In this document: piece after piece, positions 54,886 through 64,000 of the stretch
How positions within the stretch are numbered: position 1 is the stretch's first letter
Layout of the letters: each line of letters opens with the position of its first letter
From: Enterococcus devriesei
Lineage (GTDB): Bacteria; Bacillota; Bacilli; Lactobacillales; Enterococcaceae
Length of the DNA: 64,000 nucleotides
Assembly (NCBI RefSeq): GCF_001885905.1
Contig: NZ_JXKM01000011.1
Location: 20,208 to 84,207 of the forward strand
Direction: 5' to 3'
Translations under genes and position numbers: made by a program
Notes under the pieces: model-generated
The model's input: the letters and a program-made list of their open reading frames with translations, nothing else
Databases searched by the model: none
Told to the model about the DNA's origin: nothing

Positions 54886-56220
54886 ATGGAGCAAGTTCTT
54901 TTTCGGGAAAATCCGGAACTACAAACAGATCAAAAGATTTTAATTGCCGTCTCTACTGGTGTCGATTCGATGGTCTTATTGCATTTGTTGGAGCAAGCAG
55001 GTTTAAATCTGGGCGTAGCCCATGTGGATCATCAGTTGCGTAAAGAGTCGAAAGCCGAAGCTGAGTTTTTACGGAATTATTGTAAACACCATAAGCTACC
55101 CTTCTATCTAAAAGTCTGGCAACAACCGGCGAAAAAAAATATTGAGGCCTCGGCGCGGAGAGTCCGCTATGCTTTTTTTGAAGAAATCATGGAAGCTGAA
55201 AATTATTCGCTGTTGGTGACGGCTCATCATGGAGATGATCAGTTGGAGACGATGGTGATGCGTTTGGCGCAGGGAGGCTCGCTGGCTAGTCACAGCGGCA
55301 TTGCACGAAAACAAATTTTTAGCACAGGCAGTTTATTACGACCACTACTGTCGTTTTCAAAGGCTGAAATCTATCGCTATGCCGAAGAAAAGCAAGTCAC
55401 GTATTTTGAAGATGTCACTAATCAATCGACTGATTTTTTTCGCAATCGGATGCGGCATAACGTAATACCAGAGCTAAAAAAAGAAAATCCACAAATTTTG
55501 CAGCACGTCCAGCAATTTCAACAGCAGCTGACGTGGGCAGAACCGCTGATCAAACAAGCGCTAAAAGAAAATTTAAGAAATATCCGGCAAACCGATCAAG
55601 GCTGGTCTTTTTCAGCTGAGACACTGCCCTATGAAACGGGTGCTCGTTATTATTTTCTGACGAGCTTCTTTCAAGGGATCGAAGAGGAAACGGGTTTGAC
55701 AGTCTCGCAGCGGCAATTATTTTCACTCGTAGACCAAGTTCAGCGACCGGTTAGTCAATGGACGCTAGACCTTGGGGACAGTTGGCAATTTACTCGACGC
55801 TATCAGCAGTTCTTTTTAGAAAAAAAGGCTACATTAAATGAAGGAATCTTTTCTTTAACTGAAAATCAAACACTGGTCATCGACAAAGCTGAGGAAATGA
55901 CTCTGCGGAAAAGTACGACAAAATCAAATGTAGAGGGCTACCACGTACCGCTGCCGTTAGACATTGACTTGCCGTTAACGATCCGCCGTCGTCAGTCAGG
56001 CGATCGGATGCGTTTTTCGGCATCCTTAAAAAAGCGAATCAATCGTTATTTTATTGATCAAAAAATTCCTGCTGATGAACGGAACAAAGCATGGGTAGTA
56101 GTAGATTCGCTGGGAGAAATCGTAGCGCTTTTACCTTTTGCTAATTCCTATTTGAGTATTACAGTTGAAACTGATAGAATACACTACATACTTGACTATA
56201 CGCTTCAAGTGTCGAAATGA
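54886..56220 (+). CDS. tilS: tRNA(Ile)-lysidine synthase TilS
   Basis: 444 residues. PP-loop ATPase with [15 protein letters not shown] near 21-35 (the usual SGGxDS appears as STGVDS), [10 protein letters not shown] near 46-55, and the C-terminal TilS domains ([12 protein letters not shown] near 365-376). It converts the CAU anticodon C34 of tRNA-Ile2 to lysidine with lysine and ATP. In-frame ATG 54868 lies within the repeat element; AAGGAG at 54874-54879 favours ATG 54886. Followed by hpt as in Bacillus. Confidence 0.94.
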   Translation: MEQVLFRENPELQTDQKILIAVSTGVDSMVLLHLLEQAGLNLGVAHVDHQLRKESKAEAEFLRNYCKHHKLPFYLKVWQQPAKKNIEASARRVRYAFFEEIMEAENYSLLVTAHHGDDQLETMVMRLAQGGSLASHSGIARKQIFSTGSLLRPLLSFSKAEIYRYAEEKQVTYFEDVTNQSTDFFRNRMRHNVIPELKKENPQILQHVQQFQQQLTWAEPLIKQALKENLRNIRQTDQGWSFSAETLPYETGARYYFLTSFFQGIEEETGLTVSQRQLFSLVDQVQRPVSQWTLDLGDSWQFTRRYQQFFLEKKATLNEGIFSLTENQTLVIDKAEEMTLRKSTTKSNVEGYHVPLPLDIDLPLTIRRRQSGDRMRFSASLKKRINRYFIDQKIPADERNKAWVVVDSLGEIVALLPFANSYLSITVETDRIHYILDYTLQVSK

Positions 56221-56233
56221 AAGGAGTTTAAAA

Positions 56234-56779
56234 ATGCTTGCAAAAGATATTGAAAAAATCTTGATTACAAGAGAAGATATTCAAAAACGCTGTGTTGAAT
56301 TAGGCGCACAATTAACTGAAGATTACGCCGCTAAAAATCCATTGGTCGTTGGTATTTTAAAAGGGGCTGTTCCCTTTATGGCAGATATTGTTCGCGAAAT
56401 CGACACACATTTAGAATTGGATTTTATGGATGTATCCAGCTACGGCAATCAGACGGTCTCTTCTGGAGAAGTGAAGATCATCAAGGACTTGGATACGAAT
56501 GTTGAAGGTCGCGATCTGTTGATCGTGGAAGATATCATCGATAGTGGCCGGACATTAGGCTATTTGGTGGACCTATTTAAATACCGTAAAGCGAAATCAG
56601 TGAAGATCGTCACATTATTAGACAAACCAGAAGGTCGCGTGGTAGATATTCATGCAGACTACGTTGGTTTCGACGTACCAAATGAGTTCGTTGTCGGTTA
56701 CGGTTTGGATTATGCAGAAGCCTATCGCAACTTGCCATATGTTGGTGTATTGAAGCCAGAAATTTATCAATCAAATTAG
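56234..56779 (+). CDS. hpt: hypoxanthine phosphoribosyltransferase
   Basis: 181 residues. The PRPP motif [17 protein letters not shown] lies near 93-109, with [15 protein letters not shown] near 37-51. It salvages hypoxanthine and guanine. An upstream in-frame extension into the tilS end exists, but AAGGAG before ATG 56234 decides the start. In Bacillus the tilS and HprT proteins act with ftsH expression and are adjacent here too. Confidence 0.97.
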   Translation: MLAKDIEKILITREDIQKRCVELGAQLTEDYAAKNPLVVGILKGAVPFMADIVREIDTHLELDFMDVSSYGNQTVSSGEVKIIKDLDTNVEGRDLLIVEDIIDSGRTLGYLVDLFKYRKAKSVKIVTLLDKPEGRVVDIHADYVGFDVPNEFVVGYGLDYAEAYRNLPYVGVLKPEIYQSN

Positions 56780-56808
56780 TGACTGAAAAAATCTTAGTAT
56801 GATATACT
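56779..56808 (+). promoter_or_regulatory. ftsH promoter
   Basis: GTGACT (56779-56784), 18 bases and an extended TGATATACT -10 (TATACT 56803-56808). Confidence 0.6.
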
Positions 56809-56867
56809 TAAAAGGTCAAAATTGATAAAACTTTATTAACAAGCTAACAAGCGCGAGGAGGACGCAG

Positions 56868-58934
56868 ATGAACAAAAACAATAAGGGGGTAAAAAATGCC
56901 CTCTATTATATCCTCGTCATCTTGGCAATGGTCATGGTGGTTTATTTCCTTTTCGGAGATAACAAATCAGCTTCGCCAGATATCGAGTATTCAACCTTTA
57001 CGGAACAAATGCAAGAAGGCAAAATCAAGAACTTGAAGATTCAGCCTGCCGGTGGTGTTTACAAAATCACTGGTGAGTATAAAGAAAAACAAGAAGTTGC
57101 AAACTCCGGTGGTTTGAGCATTATTGGTCAAACCGATTCGAAAACGACGCACTTCTCAACAATTGTTTTGCCAAATGATTCTAGCTTGAGTCAAGTGACT
57201 GACTTAGCCAAAGAAAACAAGATCAAAACGTCGATCGAAGAAGAATCTAGCAGCGGTATGTGGGTTACTCTATTAGTAAGCTTCCTACCAATTCTATTAA
57301 TGGTCTTTTTCTTCTATATGATCATGGGTCAACAAGGTGGCGGCGGTGGCGGCAATGGCCGAGTGATGAACTTCGGAAAATCCAAAGCCAAAGAAGCCGA
57401 CAAAAAAGCCAATCGTGTCCGCTTCTCTGATGTAGCTGGTGCGGAAGAAGAAAAACAAGAATTAGTCGAAGTCGTGGAATTCTTAAAAGACCCACGTCGC
57501 TTTGTGGAATTAGGTGCTCGGATTCCTGCAGGGGTCTTACTTGAAGGACCTCCCGGAACTGGTAAAACCTTGCTAGCCAAAGCAGTCGCTGGTGAAGCAG
57601 GCGTGCCATTCTATTCAATTTCAGGTTCAGATTTCGTGGAAATGTTCGTTGGTGTCGGCGCTTCCCGTGTCCGTGATCTATTCGAAACAGCCAAGAAAAA
57701 TGCGCCAGCCATTATCTTCATCGATGAAATCGATGCAGTTGGTCGTCAACGTGGCGCTGGTATGGGGGGCGGTCACGATGAACGTGAACAAACCTTGAAC
57801 CAATTGCTCGTTGAGATGGATGGATTTGATGGGAATGAAGGTGTCATCGTCATTGCCGCAACCAACCGTTCTGACGTATTAGACCCAGCGTTATTACGTC
57901 CTGGTCGTTTTGACCGTCAGATTTTAGTTGGTCGTCCTGACGTTAAAGGTCGTGAAGCAATTCTTAGAGTACACGCTCGGAACAAACCTTTAGCTGACGA
58001 TGTTGATTTGAAAGTTGTTGCGCAACAAACACCCGGCTTTGCCGGTGCCGATTTAGAAAATGTCTTGAATGAAGCGGCGTTAGTAGCTGCTCGTCGAAAC
58101 AAGAAAAAAATCGATGCTTCTGACGTGGACGAGGCAGAAGATCGCGTGATCGCGGGACCTGCTAAGAAAGATCGTGTCATCAGTAAACATGAACGTGAGA
58201 TGGTCGCTTATCATGAAGCGGGTCATACAATTATCGGGATGGTCTTGAATCGTGCCCGGGTCGTTCACAAAGTAACGATTATTCCACGTGGACGCGCTGG
58301 CGGCTACATGATCGCTTTACCAAAAGAAGATCAAATGTTGATGTCGAAAGAAGATATGTTTGAACAAATCGTTGGTCTGTTAGGTGGACGGACAGCTGAA
58401 GAGATCGTCTTTAACGCACAAACCACTGGTGCATCGAATGACTTCGAACAAGCAACTTCATTAGCCCGCAGTATGGTAACTGAATACGGAATGAGCGATA
58501 AGCTTGGTCCAGTTCAATACGAAGGCAATCATCAAGTCTTTGTTGGCCGTGATTATGGTCAAACGAAAGCTTATTCAGAACAAGTTGCCTTTGAGATCGA
58601 TGAAGAAGTTCGCAGTATCTTGAAGCAAGCTCATGAAAAAGCTCGTGAGATCATTGAAACACACCGTGATCAACATAAATTGATTGCTGAAAAATTATTG
58701 GAATTTGAAACATTGGATGCCAAAGCAATCAAATCATTGTTTGAAACAGGTGAAATGCCAGCAGGAAAAGGCAGCCCTTATCCAAGCGAGAAAGCTCAAG
58801 CGCAAACTTTCGAAGAAGCCAAACGTGCTTTGGAAGAAAAGGATGCGGAGAAGCAAGCAGAGGATAAAGAGTCTGGACACAAAGAGTCAGACGATCAAAT
58901 CGCTCCTGACGATACAAACGATAACCAAGAATAA
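56868..58934 (+). CDS. ftsH: ATP-dependent zinc metalloprotease FtsH
   Basis: 688 residues. Two membrane helices (about 12-30 and 131-151) flank an outer domain. AAA+ module: Walker A GPPGTGKT near 226-233, Walker [12 protein letters not shown], arginine fingers RPGRFDRQ. Zinc HEAGH near 448-452. The last 60 residues are acidic and disordered. It degrades membrane and regulatory proteins as a hexamer. GAGGAGG is before ATG 56868. Terminator follows. Confidence 0.98.
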   Translation: MNKNNKGVKNALYYILVILAMVMVVYFLFGDNKSASPDIEYSTFTEQMQEGKIKNLKIQPAGGVYKITGEYKEKQEVANSGGLSIIGQTDSKTTHFSTIVLPNDSSLSQVTDLAKENKIKTSIEEESSSGMWVTLLVSFLPILLMVFFFYMIMGQQGGGGGGNGRVMNFGKSKAKEADKKANRVRFSDVAGAEEEKQELVEVVEFLKDPRRFVELGARIPAGVLLEGPPGTGKTLLAKAVAGEAGVPFYSISGSDFVEMFVGVGASRVRDLFETAKKNAPAIIFIDEIDAVGRQRGAGMGGGHDEREQTLNQLLVEMDGFDGNEGVIVIAATNRSDVLDPALLRPGRFDRQILVGRPDVKGREAILRVHARNKPLADDVDLKVVAQQTPGFAGADLENVLNEAALVAARRNKKKIDASDVDEAEDRVIAGPAKKDRVISKHEREMVAYHEAGHTIIGMVLNRARVVHKVTIIPRGRAGGYMIALPKEDQMLMSKEDMFEQIVGLLGGRTAEEIVFNAQTTGASNDFEQATSLARSMVTEYGMSDKLGPVQYEGNHQVFVGRDYGQTKAYSEQVAFEIDEEVRSILKQAHEKAREIIETHRDQHKLIAEKLLEFETLDAKAIKSLFETGEMPAGKGSPYPSEKAQAQTFEEAKRALEEKDAEKQAEDKESGHKESDDQIAPDDTNDNQE

Positions 58935-58938
58935 AACT

Positions 58939-58968
58939 AAACGACATGTCCTCGGACATGTCGTTTTG
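58939..58968 (+). terminator. intrinsic terminator after ftsH
   Basis: AAACGACATGTCC pairs with GGACATGTCGTTTT with a two-base centre. Confidence 0.85.
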
Positions 58969-58993
58969 CTATAGTTAAGAAGGAGGAAGAAAT

Positions 58994-59512
58994 ATGACCG
59001 GAATGATTCGCCCATGTAGCTTAGAGGATTTAACCGAATTACAAGCAATTAGCAGAGAAACCTTCAAAGAGACTTTTGCAGCAGATAATGATCCAGCCGA
59101 TTTGGAAGAATATTTAGCTGCGGCTTATAACGTAGAAAAATTACAAAGAGAGTTAAAACAGCCAGAGTCCCGTTTCTATTTTATTTACTTAGCTGAGCAA
59201 GTGGCCGGTTACTTAAAATTAAATACTGGCGACGCTCAAACTGAAGCAATTGATCCAAAAGGTTTAGAAGTAGAACGGATCTATATTCGTAAAGCCTTCA
59301 AACGTCAAGGGCTAGGGCGGCAGCTGTTGAATTACGCCTTTGAGCTGGCAGCGCAAGAAAGTCGCGCGAGCATCTGGCTGGGTGTCTGGGAAGACAATCA
59401 AAATGCCTTGAAGTTTTATCACTCCTTTGGCTTCAAACAAGTCGGTGCTCATGATTTTTACGTGGGAACCGACAAGCAAACCGATTTGTTGATGCAAAAA
59501 TCCTTGCTTTAA
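58994..59512 (+). CDS. GNAT-family N-acetyltransferase (PaiA-like)
   Basis: 172 residues. The acetyl-CoA-binding motif A is VERIYIRKAFKRQGLGRQLLNYAFELA (about 95-121, core RQGLGRQLL), followed by motif B WLGVWEDNQNALKFYHSFGFKQVG near 129-152. The EERIYV-like segment and WEDNxxAxxFYxxxGF fit the polyamine/spermidine acetyltransferase PaiA branch, but the acceptor is not certain. Stands between ftsH and an immunity-like gene. Confidence 0.88.
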   Translation: MTGMIRPCSLEDLTELQAISRETFKETFAADNDPADLEEYLAAAYNVEKLQRELKQPESRFYFIYLAEQVAGYLKLNTGDAQTEAIDPKGLEVERIYIRKAFKRQGLGRQLLNYAFELAAQESRASIWLGVWEDNQNALKFYHSFGFKQVGAHDFYVGTDKQTDLLMQKSLL

Positions 59513-59514
59513 AG

Positions 59515-59543
59515 TTGGTGTATTTGATGAAGCGGCGTAGAAT
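59515..59543 (+). promoter_or_regulatory. promoter of the immunity-like gene
   Basis: TTGGTG (59515-59520), 17 bases, TAGAAT (59538-59543), beginning two bases after the GNAT stop. Confidence 0.55.
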
Positions 59544-59564
59544 AAGCACAAAGGGGTTGATCTT

Positions 59565-59867
59565 ATGTCACGCAGTGAGAAAGCAAAAGCAATGATGGAT
59601 CAAATCAGCCGAGCCTATGGTGATAGGGAAGTCAAACGCTACCCTGAGGTTCAAAAATTATTATTAGAGAATGCCCAGCTGTTGGAAAAAACAGAAGATT
59701 GCGGATTGGTGGCGACAAAAATCTGTAAGGGCTTGGCATTGTTTGCCTTAGCTCATCAACCTGATTTTCCGAAAGCACTGGGAGAGTTGCATAATCAATT
59801 AAAAAAAGAAGCAACAAAATATGACGCTACGGCGCTGGCAACAATTTTGTTACCTATGTGGTTTTAA
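59565..59867 (+). CDS. bacteriocin immunity-like protein (EntA-immunity type), orphan
   Basis: 100 residues, all helical and charged with one hydrophobic helix (GLALFALAH). The size, predicted four-helix bundle and spacing of YGDREVKRYPEVQKLL, LLEKTED and ALGELHNQLKKEATKYD resemble enterocin A immunity-type proteins, which protect cells from class IIa bacteriocins. No bacteriocin precursor with a double-glycine leader or YGNGV motif lies near. It would be an orphan immunity gene, giving cross-protection, or another small helical protein. Own promoter and terminator. Confidence 0.55.
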   Translation: MSRSEKAKAMMDQISRAYGDREVKRYPEVQKLLLENAQLLEKTEDCGLVATKICKGLALFALAHQPDFPKALGELHNQLKKEATKYDATALATILLPMWF

Positions 59868-59899
59868 GCAGCAGACAATCCCTCGTCTGCTGTTTTATT
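59868..59899 (+). terminator. intrinsic terminator after the immunity-like gene
   Basis: CAGCAGAC (59869-59876) pairs with GTCTGCTG (59885-59892), followed by TTTATTTT. Confidence 0.85.
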
Positions 59900-59910
59900 T
59901 TCCCCGGATA

Positions 59911-60032
59911 AAGAAAGTATAAAATTTTCAGATGAATAAATCGCTTTGCAGCATGTCTAGTCATGTCTGGCTTCACGAACTAGCTTTATCGGCAATAAGC
60001 AAAAGCTGAGCGAGTTCGCGAAAGCCTTTCTT
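59911..60032 (+). repeat. dispersed inverted-repeat element, copy 2
   Basis: Same AAGAAAG...CTTTCTT bounds as copy 1 at 54752. The left arm has changes (TTCACGAACTAGCT), while the right arm AGCGAGTTCGCGAA is unchanged, and six bases (AAAAGC-type) are inserted in the loop. The central GCTTTATCGGCAATAAGC is identical. Confidence 0.85.
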
Positions 60033-60080
60033 ATTAAGGGGTCGAATATTAAACTTTTCTAGTAAGGGTACACGGAGAAG

Positions 60081-60109
60081 TTGAAAAAAGTTGAAACACC
60101 TAGTATGAT
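60081..60109 (+). promoter_or_regulatory. hslO promoter
   Basis: TTGAAA (60081-60086), 17 bases, TATGAT (60104-60109), about 45 bases before the hslO start. Confidence 0.65.
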
Positions 60110-60163
60110 GCAATCACGAGTAAAATTGAATGACGAATTCATAAGGAATCGAGGAATAGATAA

Positions 60164-61048
60164 ATGAGTGATTATTTAGTTAAGGCATTAGCCTATAAAG
60201 GCTTTGTCCGGGCCTATGCGGTCAATGCGACGGAGACAGTCGCCGAGGCACAACGCCGTCACGATACTTGGAACACAGCATCAGCGGCATTAGGACGTAC
60301 GCTGGTTGGTGGATTGATGTTAGGTGCCACCTTAAAAGGCGATGACCGCTTAACGGTGAAAATCGAAGGTGATGGACCAGCGGGGGCAATCGTGGTAGAC
60401 AGCAACGGTAAAGGCGAGGTCAAAGGCTATATCAAGAATCCACATATTAGCCTGCCGTTAAATGAGATTGGTAAAATTGATGTTCGCGGCGCGGTAGGAA
60501 CCGAAGGAATGTTCACGGTCATTAAAGACCTAGGTTTGAAAGAGCCTTTTTCTGGTCAAACACCGATCGTTTCTGGAGAAATCGGTGAAGACTTTACCTA
60601 TTATTTGGCTGTCTCAGAACAAATCCCATCAGCAGTAGGGGTATCGGTGTTAGTCGACACAGACGATTCGATCAAAACCGCCGGTGGTTTTATGATCCAG
60701 ATCATGCCGGGAGCCAGCGATGAGATTATTGATCAGATAGAAGCGCGTTTGAAAGAAACTGCTCGTATTTCTACTTTATTAGACGAAGGACAAACACCAG
60801 AAGAGATTTTGCAAAATCTTTTAGCGACGGATGATGTTTTCTTTTTAGAAACCATGCCGGTCCAATTCAAATGTGATTGTTCAAAGGAAAAATTCGCCTC
60901 TGCGATCATTACCTTAGGAGCAGAGCAAATCCAAGAATTAATTGATCAAGATCATGGCGCCGAAGCCGTCTGTGCCTTTTGCAACAATAAATACCAGTAC
61001 AGTGAAGAAGATCTTTACGCATTGAAGCAAGAGATTTTGGGGGAATAA
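60164..61048 (+). CDS. hslO: redox-regulated chaperone Hsp33
   Basis: 294 residues. The C-terminal zinc switch has four cysteines, CDC near 236-238 and CAFC near 269-272. N-terminal domain with [35 protein letters not shown] (core [12 protein letters not shown] near 43-54). Oxidation releases zinc and activates its holdase function. The gene lies between ftsH and dus as in many Firmicutes. Confidence 0.97.
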   Translation: MSDYLVKALAYKGFVRAYAVNATETVAEAQRRHDTWNTASAALGRTLVGGLMLGATLKGDDRLTVKIEGDGPAGAIVVDSNGKGEVKGYIKNPHISLPLNEIGKIDVRGAVGTEGMFTVIKDLGLKEPFSGQTPIVSGEIGEDFTYYLAVSEQIPSAVGVSVLVDTDDSIKTAGGFMIQIMPGASDEIIDQIEARLKETARISTLLDEGQTPEEILQNLLATDDVFFLETMPVQFKCDCSKEKFASAIITLGAEQIQELIDQDHGAEAVCAFCNNKYQYSEEDLYALKQEILGE

Positions 61049-61050
61049 AT

Positions 61051-62058
61051 GTGAAACCATTAAATGGCACATGGAATATCGGTAAGGTTGAGATTCCTAA
61101 TCGCGTCGTTGTCGCTCCGATGGCGGGGATCACCAATGCTGCTTTCCGCGTAACGGTGAAAGAATTTGGCGCTGGTTTGGTAGTCTGTGAAATGATCAGT
61201 GACCAAGGCATCCACTTTAGAAATAAGAAAACCTTAGAGATGCTGTACATTGATGAAAGAGAGCATCCGCTAAGTGTGCAAATCTTTGGCGGCAATAAAG
61301 ATTCTTTAGTTGAAGCAGCGCAATTCGTGCAAGAAAATACTGAGGCAGATATCATCGACATCAATATGGGCTGTCCGGTAAATAAAGTCATCAAAGCTGA
61401 AGCCGGCGCCAAATGGCTGCTGGATCCTAACAAAGTCTATGAAATGGTTGAGGCGGTATCATCGGCGGTGGATATTCCCGTGACGGTGAAAATGCGGATC
61501 GGTTGGGATGACCAACATATTTTGGCGGTGGAAAATGCGTTAGCCGCTGAAAAGGCCGGGGCTTCTGCCATCGCGATGCATGGTCGGACACGGGTTCAAA
61601 TGTATGAAGGCCAAGCGAATTGGGATGTGTTGAAACAAGTCGCCGACAAATTGACAATTCCATTTATGGGCAATGGCGATGTTCGTACCCCTGAAGATGC
61701 CAAACGTATGATTGAGGAAGTCGGTGTGGATGCGGTGATGATCGGTCGGGCGGCTTTAGGCAATCCGTGGATGATTCATCAGACTCAGCATTACTTGGAA
61801 ACAGGAGAATTAATTCCTGAACCTACTGCCAGAGAAAAAATCGAAACGGCCAAGCTGCATTTAGAACGTTTGATCAACTTAAAAGGCGAAAAAATTGCTT
61901 GCCGTGAATTCCGCCAACATGCCAGTTACTATTTAAAGGGCATTCCGAGAGCAGCTAAAACCAAGGTCGCGATCAACCAGACGGAAGAAAAACAAGTGAT
62001 CTTAGATTTATTGGATCAGTTAGTAGAAAAGACGGAAGCAAAACAGAAAATTAGTTAA
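61051..62058 (+). CDS. dusB: tRNA-dihydrouridine synthase (DusB type)
   Basis: 335 residues. FMN TIM-barrel with VVVAPMAGITNAAFR near 21-35, NMGCPVNKV near 110-118 (catalytic Cys near 113), and HGRTRVQMYEGQANWD near 174-189. It reduces uridines in the tRNA D loop. Start is GTG 61051, two bases after the hslO stop, with GGGGG-type ribosome binding site in the hslO end. Confidence 0.94.
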   Translation: MKPLNGTWNIGKVEIPNRVVVAPMAGITNAAFRVTVKEFGAGLVVCEMISDQGIHFRNKKTLEMLYIDEREHPLSVQIFGGNKDSLVEAAQFVQENTEADIIDINMGCPVNKVIKAEAGAKWLLDPNKVYEMVEAVSSAVDIPVTVKMRIGWDDQHILAVENALAAEKAGASAIAMHGRTRVQMYEGQANWDVLKQVADKLTIPFMGNGDVRTPEDAKRMIEEVGVDAVMIGRAALGNPWMIHQTQHYLETGELIPEPTAREKIETAKLHLERLINLKGEKIACREFRQHASYYLKGIPRAAKTKVAINQTEEKQVILDLLDQLVEKTEAKQKIS

Positions 62059-62062
62059 AACT

Positions 62063-62094
62063 CCAAGCCGAATGTGGATTCGGCTTGATTTTTT
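62063..62094 (+). terminator. intrinsic terminator after dusB
   Basis: CAAGCCGAAT pairs with ATTCGGCTTG, loop GTGG, then A and a T run. Confidence 0.9.
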
Positions 62095-62135
62095 GCGAAT
62101 TCATTGGCATTATAAGGAAGAGTAATTACATTTGA

Positions 62136-63641
<1,506 letters not shown>

Positions 63642-63658
63642 AAATAAATAGATATTCT

Positions 63659-63690
63659 AAGACGCTCAGTTAAACTGAGCGTCTTTTTTT
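63659..63690 (+). terminator. intrinsic terminator after lysS
   Basis: AAGACGCTCAGTT pairs with AACTGAGCGTCTT, followed by a T run. Confidence 0.93.
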
Positions 63691-63866
63691 AACTACACAA
63701 ATAAATTATTAGAAAATGATGTAATCCTATCGAAGATAAATGCGATTGAATTTTTTGTGAAAAGGGATTTTTCAATTGTCATTCGTGTTATTTGCGAACA
63801 TTCATGTAAATATTCATGGACATTGGTAAGCAATCAAAAAAACTTTCAAAAACTCTCTTTTTTTGA

Positions 63867-63895
63867 TTGACCGAACAAGATTATGTTGGTATATT
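63867..63895 (+). promoter_or_regulatory. tandem promoter P1, probably for an rRNA operon
   Basis: TTGACC (63867-63872), 17 bases, TATATT (63890-63895). No gene follows within the window. Strong paired promoters after lysS, as in related enterococci where an rRNA operon follows, suggest the target. Confidence 0.6.
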
Positions 63896-63948
63896 ATGTA
63901 ATGTTCCAAAGCGAGTGAAGGTCGCTTAAAAAAACTTCAAAATTGTTA

Positions 63949-63977
63949 TTGACAGATGACTGACTTTCAGTTATTCT
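63949..63977 (+). promoter_or_regulatory. tandem promoter P2, probably for an rRNA operon
   Basis: Consensus TTGACA (63949-63954), 17 bases, TATTCT (63972-63977), preceded by an A/T-rich stretch (AAAAAAACTTCAAAATTG) suited to an UP element. The window ends about 20 bases after the expected start. The segment 63691-63866 is AT-rich and holds no gene. Confidence 0.65.
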
Positions 63978-64000
63978 ATCAAAGTCGCATAAAGCGATGA

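Noticed and set aside
59870..60160. Bacteriocin precursor next to the immunity-like gene
   Set aside because: The gap holds a terminator, a dispersed repeat and the hslO promoter; no frame with a double-glycine leader or YGNGV motif was seen.

Overview
This window looks like a contiguous piece of a lactic-acid Firmicute chromosome, most probably Enterococcus. The evidence is established enterococcal-type products (a SagA/P60-like secreted NlpC/P60 hydrolase, an Ldt-fm-like L,D-transpeptidase, an IreP/IreK-like phosphatase-kinase pair, a class A-type sortase, an EntA-immunity-like orphan) together with Bacillales/Lactobacillales gene order (ymdB-ricA-mutS-mutL; gmk-rpoZ-priA-def-fmt-rsmB-stp-prkC-rsgA-rpe-thiN; pth-mfd-yabM-rqcP-divIC-yabR-tilS-hpt-ftsH-hslO-dus-lysS). 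Base composition looks, by eye, somewhat richer in G+C than E. faecalis or E. faecium, so a species such as those of the casseliflavus or avium groups is possible. This is inference only.

Layout. 1-3.3 kb: end of an ABC transporter operon, then a structured leader followed by a rhodanese lipoprotein and a TVP38/DedA-type membrane protein. 3.3-5.5 kb: a long inverted repeat, rpsD (minus strand) with a long leader, and a Cof-type HAD phosphatase. 5.7-7.9 kb: a lipoprotein and a TcaA-like membrane protein. 8.1-15.2 kb: ymdB, ricA, mutS, mutL, maf, msrB. 15.4-18.0 kb: lrgAB and an Mga-type regulator. 18.2-24.9 kb: ruvAB, a TetR regulator, a D-2-hydroxyacid dehydrogenase, a low-molecular-weight phosphatase, a small unknown, a TPP riboswitch with thiT, an unknown protein and a sortase. 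25.1-26.9 kb: patatin-like lipase with a PC4/YdbC-like protein. 26.9-39.9 kb: yicC-family RNase, then the gmk to thiN housekeeping block. 40.1-47.3 kb: cell-envelope genes (mreCD, sagA-like, vanZ-like, L,D-transpeptidase), yebC and L-lactate dehydrogenase. 47.7-63.6 kb: the pth to lysS block. 63.7-64 kb: two tandem strong promoters with no gene yet, probably driving an rRNA operon beyond the window.

Most of the window is core genome: DNA repair and recombination (MutSL, RuvAB, Mfd, PriA), translation and its quality control (S4, Def, Fmt, RsmB, Pth, RqcP, TilS, Dus, LysS, RsgA), cell-wall growth and its Ser/Thr-kinase control, and redox repair (MsrB, HslO). I saw no tRNA or rRNA gene, CRISPR array, transposase or prophage.

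The least ordinary material is non-coding. (1) A promoter with an overlapping cre-like site drives a roughly 180-nt RNA with a closing helix, a GNRA-capped hairpin and a terminator-like hairpin, upstream of the rhodanese/DedA pair. (2) A hairpin-bearing tandem repeat family occurs at two distant loci, three 150-bp units before rpe and a shorter 106-bp version before mutS, ending each time at the ribosome binding site. (3) A 116-122-bp element with inverted structure occurs twice in the same orientation (54.75 and 59.91 kb). (4) A separate ~100-bp long inverted repeat lies beside rpsD. All motif, promoter and fold assignments were made by eye and none was computed.
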